From assembly GCA_023333565.1 (NCBI GenBank), contig JAJKFH010002994.1, forward strand, positions 1,240,001 through 1,304,000: a DNA stretch of 64,000 nt. Reading direction: 5' to 3'. This document shows, piece after piece, positions 1 through 9,475 of this stretch. This DNA comes from Puffinus mauretanicus (taxonomy: Eukaryota > Chordata > Aves > Procellariiformes > Procellariidae). Numbering within the stretch: the stretch's first letter is position 1; the number at the start of each line of letters is the position of its first letter. The notes below the pieces were generated by a model. It made no database searches. It saw only the letters and a list, made by a program, of their open reading frames with translations, and was not told the DNA's origin. The position numbers and the translations under genes were made by a program.

Positions 1-193
1 AGCTGTATGGATGGCTCAGGCAGTGTCTTCTTACGGCTCAGGTGCCGCTCGCTGTGTTTTAAAAGCCAACAACTAGGAAGTCCGTGGAGAAGAGCGAGAC
101 AGTGATGCTGTTGTCAAGGCTCTGACGAGAAATAGATCTGTTTGCGTCAATACTGAATTTCAACACAGCTCCTGAAATCTCGGGGTTACTTAC

Positions 194-281
194 CACTGCA
201 CATGTCTTTGCAAAGAGGTGGCTTGTGTTTTCTGTAAGCAAGGACAGCATGCTGCTCCGTAGATCGAAAATATAGAAGCCA
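194..281 (-). CDS. Exon candidate of unidentified gene (most downstream one in window)
   Basis: An 88-nt segment on the minus strand is bounded by an acceptor ending TTTCTTCCAG and a strong donor GTG|GTAAGT. It is open in one frame: one base completes a codon, then 29 codons follow with phase-0 exit. The translation begins GFYIFDLRSSMLSLLTENT and ends with LFAKTCAV. The composition looks like a folded protein rather than chance GC-rich sequence. I do not recognise the family. The next exon would lie to the left of the window. The splice sites are seen; that it is a real exon is inferred from them and from the phase fit with the candidates at 843-877 and 1254-1399. Confidence 0.5.
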
Positions 282-1253
282 CTGGAAGAAACTAGCACCT
301 CAATCACTTTGTCTACTTTAGCTTATGTTGCTTTATATATATATATTTTGTTTGCTTGGTTTTATTTTTGTCGTCCGGTGTCCTTTTTCTACTAAATAGC
401 AAAGTTCATTTTATTCATGTTTAATCAGATTTTCCCATACAAATGTTGTGAAGACTGACTGATGTGCTTGAGTTCTTTGAAGTTACTTAATTCAGCTTAT
501 TCTGTCTGTCCTTGCTTCAAAATACATTACAGTCTGCGTGCATCTTTCTGTTGGCCTCAGCAGGTTTTAAATCTGTACAGACATAGTGTGAAATAACAAT
601 ACTAATTTCTACTTTACTAGCGTAGGTGTTTGAAAGACATTAACCTCGTGAATAATTTAGAAATTACTGCAATAAAAAAAAAAATCTATTAAAAGCATAA
701 AACACTTTGCAATTCTTTCTTCCCCGACTTCTGAAGACTTCCTACAGAATCAGCTTGGTAAAACCAGTATTTTTAAACATACATTGCCTCGATGCGCGGC
801 TGGAGACCTGTGAGACTCGGTGGCCACTCTTGAAATCCTCACAGAGGAATTAATTCCTGACGTTGAGCTCTAGACTTCTGCAGTGAACGTTAGCCCACGT
901 GGAGGCTGGAGTTCAGAGGAGGGAAAAATAGGGAATCGGATAAAAATTAAGTGGCTTGTTTAGGAAACAACTTAGTGACTTAAAAGTGACTTATTCTACA
1001 ACTTGAAGTTTGAAAAGTAGAAATATGTCATGATTAGTACAATGTCTGCTGTAGATGATAATCTTGCTGAAAATCTTCATTTTATACCGTTACCATCAGT
1101 TTTGTTGCAGAAATCAAGCAGCCACTACCCTGTAAATTGAATGCAGTTACGTAGATATTGCTTCATTTCATGCTAAACTGTAACGAGTAACATTTGAAAA
1201 GCCTGAGAAACAAAGTGATAACTTGAACCCAAAGAGCCCGTGAACGGTTCCAC
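282..1253. other. Probable intronic sequence of the unidentified gene
   Basis: Apart from the weak 35-nt candidate at 843-877, this stretch is AT-rich and shows no sustained coding frame. It contains a short TA repeat (about 335-348) and a plus-strand AATAAA followed by an A-run at 671-683, which is probably not a functional poly(A) site. Confidence 0.4.
843..877 (-). CDS. Weak 35-nt exon candidate of the same unidentified gene
   Basis: A 35-nt segment lies between an acceptor (TTCACTGCAG) and a donor (CCTCT|GTGAGG). It is open only in the frame reading KSRAQRQELIP, entering in phase 0 and leaving in phase 2. That is exactly what the 194-281 candidate needs. It is short and the acceptor has a poor pyrimidine tract, so chance is quite possible. 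It is listed because it bridges two otherwise phase-incompatible neighbours. Confidence 0.25.
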
Positions 1254-1399
1254 AAGAGAAGAACTACAAGCAAGAATTTGACAAAGGGGGATGAAACAGT
1301 CGATTGCTGCCTGTTCTTCAGGGCACATTTCAGGGTAATTCCTGCCCAAATCTCGTAATGTCACGGTATAGTCAGTGAAGTCCTCAAAATTTTTGGCAT
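1254..1399 (-). CDS. Exon candidate of unidentified gene
   Basis: The acceptor has a long pyrimidine tract (TTTCCCTCCTCTTTATTTCT, then AATACAAG). The frame stays open well past this segment, to a stop at about 1173. The translation contains AKNFEDFTDYTVTLRDLGRN and PEEQAAIDCFIPLCQILA, with the mixed charge and hydrophobic spacing of a helical protein. Entry is phase 1, matching the exit of the 1547-1669 candidate. The 3' boundary is uncertain: the low end given uses CTT|GTGGAA, a weak donor chosen because its phase-0 exit fits the next candidate. No family recognised. Confidence 0.45.
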
Positions 1400-1546
1400 C
1401 TTGTATTAGAAATAAAGAGGAGGGAAAAGTGGTGTGAAAGACAGTACTGGTGTATCGGAAACCTTTTCCTTTCTGTTTGCAATCCTGAATAAAGGCATTG
1501 CTGCACATGGCGGGGGAATGTCCTGAACATCTTCACGTATCTTCAC

Positions 1547-1669
1547 GTATCTTCAGCACCTGCACGTTCGGGTCTGCATCGCTGCGGAATGCTTTGGTAT
1601 TGAGGCACCGGTGGGTTAAAGGGTGACCTGGCTTCTCTTGTTGAATTAGATCTTTTAAGGTATTTATTT
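1547..1669 (-). CDS. Exon candidate of unidentified gene
   Basis: A 123-nt open segment follows the acceptor CCCTTTTTCAG and ends at ATAC|GTGAAG. It reads two bases, then INTLKDLIQQEKPGHPLTHR and CLNTKAFRSDADPNVQVLKI, then one base (phase 1 in, phase 1 out). The donor lies in a direct duplication of ATACGTGAAG (1537-1550), so a second overlapping donor exists 10 nt downstream; only the first keeps frame with 1254-1399. A run of 17 A on the minus strand (1684-1700) sits just upstream of the acceptor. No family recognised. Confidence 0.45.
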
Positions 1670-1683
1670 CTGAAAAAGGGGTT

Positions 1684-1700
1684 GTTTTTTTTTTTTTTTT
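1684..1700. repeat. 17-nt homopolymer T tract
   Basis: An uninterrupted T run on the plus strand, just upstream (in minus-strand sense) of the acceptor at about 1670. Confidence 0.9.
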
Positions 1701-2100
1701 GTGTATGAATAAATCATTAATATAAACAGGTAAGACAGCCATTTACACCTAATAGAGGTTCCCAACAGGAGATCTATTACACTGAGCTCTTTGTTTAGGC
1801 TTCTCTTCAGCCGAGATTAAATGCTGGTGGTCTGGTGACAAAACCGTTTAGCTGAAATAAATGACCTATGGAGAGAGCAGATCTGGGAAGAAAAAAAGGA
1901 ACTTTGCCATGACCCCTCTGGAGATACCGGCTTCTTAACTTCAACCGCTATTAAAATCCTGTAACCTAATTTCTCCTCTTCATTTTTGTTCATAAAATCA
2001 ATTTAAAGAATGAAAGTCTTTAACTGCCGGTGGGGGCAGGACACGCAGTGAAGGCTGTTGCCAAATATAATCCTTCCCAAAGAGTAATAGAAAGCCTCAC

Positions 2101-2155
2101 CAGGAGATCCAGCATATCTCAGTAACACACGTGGTAGCAGTATATTGAAGAACAA
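2101..2155 (-). CDS. Exon candidate of unidentified gene (most upstream supported one)
   Basis: A 55-nt segment has an acceptor (TTCCCTCTCACAAAACAG) and a good donor (CTCCTG|GTGAGG). It reads LFFNILLPRVLLRYAGSP and leaves one base, which joins the next candidate to give a Glu codon. It enters in phase 0. I could not connect it in frame to the possible start codon at 2422-2424 or to the exon-like segment at 2199-2264, so the 5' end of this gene is unresolved. Confidence 0.42.
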
Positions 2156-3379
2156 CTGTTTTGTGAGAGGGAATAATGCTATTTTTTTAAATGCTTACCT
2201 ATGAAATGCAAATAAGCATTGAAAGTCCTTTTTTAATAACATTTTCAATAAAACAGTGAATGAACTGGATATCCACAGACATTTTAACGGAGAGCGGGTG
2301 GCACTCACGGGAGCTCACCTTACCTAATGCCAACGTTATGGGACGAAACTAAAAATACGGTCACAGGGCAAAATTACCAACAAGGCTCGAGTAGCGCCAA
2401 CGAAGAAAAATCATTGAGCCCCATCGCCGAAACCAGGGCAGGAGCCGGCCCTGAGCTCCCTGAAACACTGTGGAGCCAGCACGGCAGGACCACGCCGCCG
2501 GCCCGGGGAGGCTGGCAGCAGAGGGCACCCAGCCACTGGCCCAAGGCTTCGCTCGCAGAGAAGTCTGGTTTGTTTTTCCCCTTCTCCACAACTTTCACGT
2601 GCACCAAGAATTGTCAAGTGTCTCCTCACATAAATCAGTTGTTTTACCCTTGATGAGTAGGAGACGCTTTTCTTCGGGCATTGCGTGCCATGAGAGCCCA
2701 CGCACGTGTTTGCAGAAAGCTGGAGCTTTCTGCAGAGTTTATACACCCTAACGCTGTATTTTCCTTTAAAGAGGAATTATTCTTGTTCTCACTCATTTAT
2801 GCTCAAACCTGCGCTTTCTCCTCTCCTGACCAGGCAGCTTGCACAGCGCCGAGGACTTCTCCAGCACATTTTTCACCATCGCGGTTGTGGGCGAGCAGGG
2901 AGCGCGGCACTGGGCATGATGGTTGTACTGGGATTCGCCTGGACGTTGCAATTGTGTTGTGATTTCAGTGTATCCCGCTGCTAAAGCGAAATCCCCGGTA
3001 ACGTCAAACAGGTAAATAGCTCAAGTAAGTAAATCTGATATTAAACGCTCAACCCCCCTGGTGCGGAGAGTCTAACAGACCCGCGCAGGGAGCACTGGGC
3101 TCTGGCAGGGCCAGACCCGCACCGGCCTCGCACCCTCCTGTGAGCACCCCTTCCTACCTGCTCCCAAAAATGACGTCCTGTCACGTGCGCTCCTGTCACT
3201 CGAGTCATCGTAATGAAATATTTTGAAATCAATTATTTCCTGATGCTCTGGAGAACGGTGCGGGAGACCACCCCCCCCGGGACACCAGCCTGGGAGCTGC
3301 TGCTGCGCTTTGCCACTTTGCAAAAGCTCGTTAGGCAGCTGCCTGCAAACGCCCCGCTCTGCTCCGGGCTGCCGCTGCC

Positions 3380-3800
3380 CGAATCCCTAATTGCTGGGGA
3401 AGTTCCCAGAGCCTCTGCAACCCCCCCCCGATGAACCTCAGGGACCCCCGCAGCGTTACGGCATCCAGCGAAAGCCACAGGGATTTCCTTCCAGCTTCAC
3501 CTGCCGCTGCGGCAGCTCGTCCTTCAGCTGCCGGTTCCGACGGCACCGGCCGGGCATTCCCAGCCCCGAATCGTGCTCACGCGTCTGTGGGTCCCCTCGA
3601 GATCCCGGCGCTGGTGAGCAGCCCGACATACCCTGGATCCACCCTCGCTGGCCTCCCGGCCGTCCTGGCCCGGCTCGCCGGCGGCTGATTCAGCGCATCG
3701 GAGCAGCGACGGCCACGGCACATGTCCCGGCGGTGACGGCGGTACGGGCACAAGGCAGGCAGGGACAGGATGGCACCGAGCTGCTGCAGGAACGGGAGCT
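3380..3800. promoter_or_regulatory. CpG-rich segment, possible CpG-island promoter
   Basis: CG dinucleotides are dense here, especially at 3440-3760, which contains runs such as CCGGTTCCGACGGCACCGG and CGGCGGTGACGGCGGTACGG. The stretch lies upstream, in minus-strand sense, of the unidentified gene's exon candidates, so it could be that gene's promoter region. No TATA box or defined start site was identified. Confidence 0.45.
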
Positions 3801-4499
3801 GGGACTGGCTCTTAAAGAAAGGGGAGAACTTCCAGGTGGTTGATTTTAATGTTCATTTTTCTCTAAATGATTGCGCAGAGCTGGAAGATTCAAAGAGCCC
3901 CAGGCTGGGAGCGAGGTACTTTATAACACCCAATGTAAAAAATATAACCAGCAGTTGTACAACGTTACCAAGAGCCTTTTGCAGGGGAAAACCAGCCTTG
4001 CTGTAGTGTGCTTGGTCCCCTAAACACCCCAGCAGCAGAGCTGAGATCTAAGGGGAACAAAGCCCCCCGTTTTCTTACCGGGATAACACGCATTCCTGGT
4101 CCAGAGACACGCGGGGCTCGCCAGGGCCGGGGACGTCCCAGCAGCCGGATGCGCCATCGGGATGGGGAAGGGCTTCGAGCCCCGCTGCGGCTACCGGGAC
4201 TATCAGGTCTTCAGCAAAACTCACTCCAGGGAATAAAAAGCACTCGCCAGCTGGGGGGAGGATGTACAGCCGGATTTGCGGCCCCCACGCATGGAGGAGG
4301 GGGTTGGGTGCATCGGGGAAGGAGCCGGCACCGTGTCCCAGGGGTGGTGGTGTCCCCAAAATGCCCTACAAACGCCTGGGGGTTCAGTTCCCAATGCAAG
4401 GGGAAAAAAGATTAATAAAATTAAGAATTTTTTTGGCAGCATTCATAGCCAATTTGAGCACTCGGGGCAGGCGATGCAACCCTCCTCGACCTAGACGCT

Positions 4500-4660
4500 G
4501 AATGACGGTGTAATTAGCAGCCGTTAATAAACCCACACCTGGCAAAATGCCAGCCTGGGGCCGGGGGGGGGGTTACCATATGCCTCCTCATTAAAAGCTT
4601 TAATTACAGGCAGGAAACGCTGGTGGCAGCCACATGCTTTAATTGCTTCACCTCAAGCTG
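4500..4660. promoter_or_regulatory. Enhancer-like block with homeodomain-type core sites
   Basis: An AT-rich island within GC-rich DNA has repeated TAAT cores: GTAATTAGC, CGTTAATAAA, CATTAAAAGC, TTTAATTACAGG and CTTTAATTGC. It also contains GGTGGCAGCCACATGC. Clusters like this inside CpG-rich DNA are typical of conserved enhancers near developmental genes. Conservation could not be checked, so function is inference. Confidence 0.35.
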
Positions 4661-5365
4661 GCGGCGGGTCAGCTCCCTCCCTCGCCGGCAATCCCGGGGC
4701 TGGCCCTGGCCCTGGCCCCGTCCCCGTCCCCATCCCGCAGCAGGGCTGAAGGGACCAACAGGGCAGGAGATGCTCACGCCACACCATCCCATTTTAATGA
4801 TGAAAAAAACCCCTCTTATGCCAAAAAAATTTTCTTTTACAGGTATTTTGGCTGGCCCAGATTAAGCAAGAGCAGCCCCCTTCCCGAAACACAGCCCTGA
4901 GGAACCTCCCCTGCCCAAAAAAAAAATAGAGATCAAGAGGCAGGGAGACAGACGGGCGCTGCGAGGCACCGCGGGTGATGCGGGTTATCCCGGCTGCGTG
5001 CGGGGCGGCTCTCCCCTCCTGTGTTTGCGGAATTATATTCTGCAAAATCGGATGGGGGTGAAAGCGCCGAGCGCCTCGGTGGGATTTACGGAGAGCTGCC
5101 CCGGTGCTGCCCCCTCCCCGCACTCCAGCCCTTGCATTAAAATAAATGGGGCACAGAACATGGGCATTCAGCTCGCATTAGTGGCAAAACATCGATTTAC
5201 TCAAGCGAAGAAACTCAGTCGGGGCTTGATGCTGGCGGCTCCTGGCCGTGTTTGCTGGACCTCCCTGGAAATTTCTTTAGAAAAGAAAACGGTAAACGGC
5301 TTTTTCCTACTGAAGGAGAAGAAAAGACAAATCCTGGAAATGTTTGGCAAGAATGTGTAAGATTT

Positions 5366-5377
5366 CCCCCCCCCCCC
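5366..5377. repeat. 12-nt poly-C tract
   Basis: An uninterrupted C12 on the plus strand, followed directly by TTAATTAAACC. Confidence 0.9.
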
Positions 5378-6289
5378 TTAATTAAACCATAGGAAAGAGG
5401 GAGCGTGATTAACCAGCCTCTGCTGGAGGGAAGCAGCGTAGTGCGGGCAGCCCGGAGAGCAACAAAGGGTGAGGTTTGTAACGGGCGACTCCTGGCTGGG
5501 GCTGTGTCTTCTGAGGGCTGCTGACCCCCCCTTCGCCGGGGACCTCAAGGGGATCAGGAGGAAACACGTCCCCCGCGCAGCCCTGCATGGCTTTGGGTGC
5601 TTCCCCGGGCGTTCATCCCGCACCCGCACCCGTCCTGCCAACGCTGCCGTTGGTTTTAAGTGGCAGTCGTGGCTCCTGGGGCCAAACTTGGCACGACAAA
5701 ATGTGATTCAGAGGTTGGTGATTCTCCACCGTGGCTGTAATGCAGGACTCAGGCTTTTGCTTTAAAACTACCCCCCGTTTGTAGCGGGACCGAAGCCCGG
5801 GCCCCAGCTGCTCACCAGCACCAAACCTGCAGCTCGTCAGGACACGCGCCGGCGGCTCCTATCAGACCCCGCAGAAACGTCTTCCCATCTTTTGTCAGAA
5901 ATCATCGTCGGAGATTTCATTTCAACCTGAAGGGAAAAAAAAGGAGTAAGACAAGCAAACGAACGAGAGAAATAATGTCAAAGCACGACTGAGCCTCTGG
6001 AGCTCATTTCCCTGTACGGATCCTGCCAGGCAGCGATGCCCCGAAACCGGACACTTTGGACCCGACGGTCCCACGCCTGCGACCCCTCTGCGTGGTGCCC
6101 TCGCCCCCACCGGCCACTCTGATTATTTTTGTCCCCTTACCCCCAGCCCGGCACCTCTCTACGTACCCTCTGCTCCTGCACGGCTGCTTCTGGGGGTTTT
6201 ATCACCTCTCATTTCCCCGCAGAAAGGAAATTCTCCCGCTGCTTTGCCTCTCTCATCCCTCCCGGGCTGTTATTCCTCCTACTCACACA

Positions 6290-6460
6290 ACTCAGAGTAT
6301 TATTCCCTCCTATCACCTTAATTTCTAATAATTAGTGTTTGGTATAACGCTACAGCAGAAGTCAGCTCTTAATGGATATTATAATAAGCACTAAATTATA
6401 ATTTACTGCTCAAGAAATCCATTTTGAAATGCAGCCCATTTAAAAGAAAATGAGGGGGGA
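6290..6460. promoter_or_regulatory. Enhancer-like AT-rich block
   Basis: About 170 nt are sharply more AT-rich than both flanks and contain TTAATTTCTAATAATTAG, CTTAATGGATATTATAATAA and AAATTATAATTTAC. The density of TAAT/ATTA cores suggests a homeodomain-bound regulatory element. There is no coding frame. Function is inferred only from base composition and motif density. Confidence 0.35.
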
Positions 6461-6654
6461 GCACCTTGCAAGCCATTTACCTGGCTGGATCAACCCCCAA
6501 ATCAAATCCGCAGCGAGATCCTAACCCGACCAGAAACCCTGGGGGCATTTACTGGCCTGGGACGCGTCACCACCGCATCTCGGGGCTGGCCGTGCGATGG
6601 TGGCAGCGACGTGACCCACCGAGGTGGGACCGGGACGCCGCATCCCCGGGAACA

Positions 6655-6750
6655 AGCAATTACGTGACTTAATATTTATTATCTTCCTGACAAAACGCTG
6701 GGGTCTTAATCCACCCGGCGTGGGAGCGGGCGATAGCATTAATCCAGCAA
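6655..6750. promoter_or_regulatory. Enhancer-like block with two TAATCC sites
   Basis: Two TAATCC hexamers (6707-6712 and 6740-6745), the preferred core of K50 homeodomains such as OTX and PITX, lie 33 nt apart. Nearby is CAATTACGTGACTTAATA at 6657-6674. The block sits in the same gene-free GC-rich interval as the other AT-rich islands. Confidence 0.3.
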
Positions 6751-8932
6751 AAGTGCTTGTGCGTTAACGGGTCCTCGACGTCCCCGTTTGCACACCCGAG
6801 CCTCTGCCGGAGCGGTTTTCCTTCCTTTCGTGGAGCTGGTTGCAGCGGGTTCAGCCCTGTTGCTATGGCACTGGGGCACATCTGGGCATGTTTTTCCGGG
6901 CTTATCACACAAATCGCTTCTCCGATAACACAAAGCAACGCGGTACCTTCCTTACCCGCTAAGGCTGGGCCGGTCGGGATGGCTGCAGCGCTGAATCGGC
7001 CCCAAAGGGGGTTTCAGCTCTTCGGTCACTGATTTGGCGTTGGTGTGCTGGGAGCAAGGTAGGAAACCCAGCTAAGGAAAAAAAAAAAAGGAGAATAAAA
7101 GTTTAAAGTGACGTTCAGCAGCCGCCTTGAGCCCGCAGGAGCTGGTGATGGGGCTCGTGCCCCATTCCCAGCGCCGAGTCAGCCCTTGCAGCGACCGAGC
7201 CCCAGCCATTTCTGCTGTGATTTTGGGAGAGCCGCAGCCGTCCGTCCTCATCGCCTCCCAGGAGAGATTCGTTCCCTTAACAAAAATGCAAAGCCTTGTT
7301 AGGAATAAACATTCCTAGGTGAGAAATAAAGCTGCAGGGCTTATAAAACTCAGGCAAAACCCCTCTCTGTTCTAATGGGGGCTGCACCTAAGAGGTGGTA
7401 ATCGCTGTATCCTTCGTTACAGGTAACGGGGCCACGAAGTGCTTTTTGCTCAGTGTTTGCAAGAGAAATCGCAGGTTTTTGTCTTAGTGTGGTTTGCTGG
7501 GAAACACCAGTCGTCAGCTCGGTGTGCAGTCTGCTGCTGAGCGGGGGAACGAAGCTGTAACATCCTGATTTGAAGCACGGACGTGCCTCATCATCCTCCG
7601 CCGGCTGTCGGGGGATCGGCTCAGACAGGGACATTTCTGTGACGGGATGAGTTTCCCAGCAGACAACAACTGGCTCAGGGCACAAAGTGGGCTCCTGCTT
7701 TCTTCAGGGAGGGAGGAAAGGGAGGTTAGGGATTGCCAAAGCTACGTCCACGCTTGGAGACTTTGCCAAAGGAGATAAAACGGCAAAGCCCACCTAGAAA
7801 CAACGTGGGTCGTCCGGCAAAACTGAGCGTTCACCTCCCAGCAGCACAACAGCAAACAGCCCAGCTCTACTGGAAAAACACGCTTCGGGATACGGATGCA
7901 TCCAGGTTTCTTCTTTTTCCTTTTATTTTGCTGTCCAGGCACAGCCAAGGACCTGGACCTGCATGGGACACCATCCCTGGCTGGAAGGGTTTTGGCCTCC
8001 CCGTTTCTGTCCCCTGACCATGAGGCCAAAAAAAAAAAATCAGCTGGTGGGCATGAGAAGCCGAGTCTGGTTCTGCAGGGAGGGAGCACTGTGCCACCCC
8101 GGCGCTGAGCTTCGGGGCACGCACAGCCCGGCTCTTCCCTCGTGTGCAGGGGGACCGGGCTGCTCCTGGGCAGCTCGCTGCGGCACTCGGGAACGGGCTG
8201 CGAAGGCGTCAGGAGAACGAATAAAGCCCAGGGCGTCTCGGTCCACAGCCAAGACCCCAGAACCAGTTCACTACGAGTACTTTGTACCTTGGGTCCGTTT
8301 ACGTTCAGACTCCGAGGGTGCTAGCAGTTCATATACCCGAGAATTAACCGGTGTGTTTAGCGTTAGCGGTTACTGGGCCCAGCGTGTGTCTGTCTGGGCA
8401 GAATGCCTTCACCTTTTGGTTTTTTTTCTTTCTTTTTCAGTATTATAGGAAAGAGAAGAGCACGGTGCCCCCGCCTGCCTCACCTGGAGGAAGGTCCCTG
8501 GAGCACCGCGGGATCAACCGCCCACTCCTGCCCGGTGGCACCGACGAGCCTGGGTTCTGCTGTGGTTTCCACAACCGTGCAGAGTTAGCTCTGGCCCAGG
8601 CCAACCCCTCTTTTTCAAAGCAAATTGCACGTTTCTTTGGAAGCAAATGCAATTAAGGCAAGACAACTTCACAGGTCACATTACAGCAAGATGCTGCAAC
8701 AGCCGGTGATGTGGTACGGAAGCAGGACGACGGGTCCCTGAGGCTCTGCATCCAGGGAAAAGCCCAGCAGGGAAAGGGCAGGGACGAAAGGAGTGGCGGA
8801 AGCCCCGGTAAGCTCCTCTTTGCTGTAGCTAAAAGCACAGAGAGGGCTTGAGCAGCAGAGAGCACGCGTGAGCCAGCACCGCGTCAGGAACCGCGCTTAC
8901 GCCAAGTATCATTTCTATGGACTTTATTGTCG

Positions 8933-8938
8933 TTTTCT
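8933..8938 (-). terminator. Canonical poly(A) signal AATAAA
   Basis: TTTATT on the plus strand is AATAAA on the minus strand, in the context CGACAATAAAGTCC. It ends the UTR-like stretch above. A second, proximal AATAAA lies at 9197-9202, so two alternative ends about 260 nt apart are possible. Confidence 0.5.
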
Positions 8939-8994
8939 CTTCAGTTCTAGAGTACAAAAGCATGCAAAAAATAGCCTCTCTATTCATGGTACAT

Positions 8995-9008
8995 ATTTAC
9001 AGTGCAAT
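8995..9008 (-). promoter_or_regulatory. Adjacent Pumilio element and miR-130/301-type seed match
   Basis: In minus-strand sense the sequence reads TTGCACTGTAAATA. TTGCACT matches the seed complement of the miR-130/301/454 family. TGTAAATA matches the Pumilio consensus TGTANATA. Both motifs are characteristic of 3' UTRs and here they abut, which supports the 3'-UTR reading of 8915-9313. Function is not shown by sequence alone. Confidence 0.35.
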
Positions 9009-9399
9009 GGCCACGTGCCATTACAGTACTGAGTGCATATACATCATGCTTGAATTATAGCAGAGTACGTACAGAGTCATATATTTAACATCAAGTATAA
9101 CAAGAGACACAAATACTAACAGAACAGGCCTATAAATCAGAAACAGCAGCAATATTACGGCACAGAGGATCTGAATTATATCCTCAAAAGTTGGAATTTA
9201 TTTTTTCTTGAATTTACATTATTTTTTTTTGGAACGCTTTGACTGAAGGCTCATGGTTACTGACTGAGGGCCTGGGCATCCGCTAGCAGCGACTCTGAGC
9301 ATGCATGGCTTTCCTGCAGGGAAGGGACGGTGAAAGGCAGCAACTGGCGCTCGAGCTCCTTTCTTTCCCTCATCCCGCGGGAGCCTGCGTTCAGAGTAA

Positions 9400-9475
9400 C
9401 AGGGTCATGGGATAATCCAGGTTAATTCAGGTTGGAAGGGACCTGATCAGAGCATGGTCTCCTGTAGGTGGCTCT
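9400..9475. repeat. Fragment resembling a common avian dispersed repeat
   Basis: GGTTGGAAGGGACCTGATCA, preceded by a degenerate TCATGGGATAATCCAGG, resembles the GGTTGGAAGGGACCT core of a repeat seen very often in bird genomes. Only a short, diverged fragment is present. Identification is from memory of the core motif. Confidence 0.4.

Larger units (their letters stand above)
2156..8914. other. GC/CpG-rich interval without recognised exons
   Basis: This stretch lies between the unidentified gene and the putative CAMKK1 3' end. Open frames of 60-160 codons occur on both strands but overlap one another, are Pro/Arg/Gly/Ala-rich and match no family I know, so I read them as chance frames in GC-rich DNA. 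The content worth naming is the CpG-rich segment and the three AT-rich enhancer-like blocks listed separately. A possible first exon (ATG at 2422-2424, donor at 2378) is too weak to annotate. Confidence 0.5.
8915..9313 (-). other. Putative terminal exon and 3' UTR, possibly of CAMKK1
   Basis: On the minus strand, a good acceptor (TTTCACCGTCCCTTCCCTGCAG split across about 9314-9335) is followed by about 400 nt of AT-rich, UTR-like sequence ending at AATAAA. If spliced from the 24358-24461 exon, whose last two bases are AT, the first base gives a Met codon, followed by KAMHAQSRC and a stop at 9283-9285. The Lys after the variable residue agrees with the VK and TK at this position in mammalian CAMKK1 and CAMKK2, but the rest does not resemble either tail. 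It could instead be the 3' end of another minus-strand transcript. Confidence 0.4.

Noticed and set aside
671..683. Plus-strand AATAAA as the end of a plus-strand gene
   Set aside because: It is followed by an A-run, there is no plus-strand coding frame upstream, and exon-like evidence here is on the minus strand.
2199..2424. Possible first two exons of the unidentified gene (ATG at 2422-2424 in GCGATGG context; segment 2199-2264 with TAG|GTAAGC)
   Set aside because: Both are open and phase-compatible with each other, but the second leaves in phase 2 while the 2101-2155 candidate is open only from phase 0. Without transcript data they are too weak to annotate.
3391..3843. 150-codon plus-strand frame over the CpG-rich segment
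   Set aside because: Pro/Arg/Gly-rich as expected from CpG-island composition, and opposing frames exist on the minus strand.
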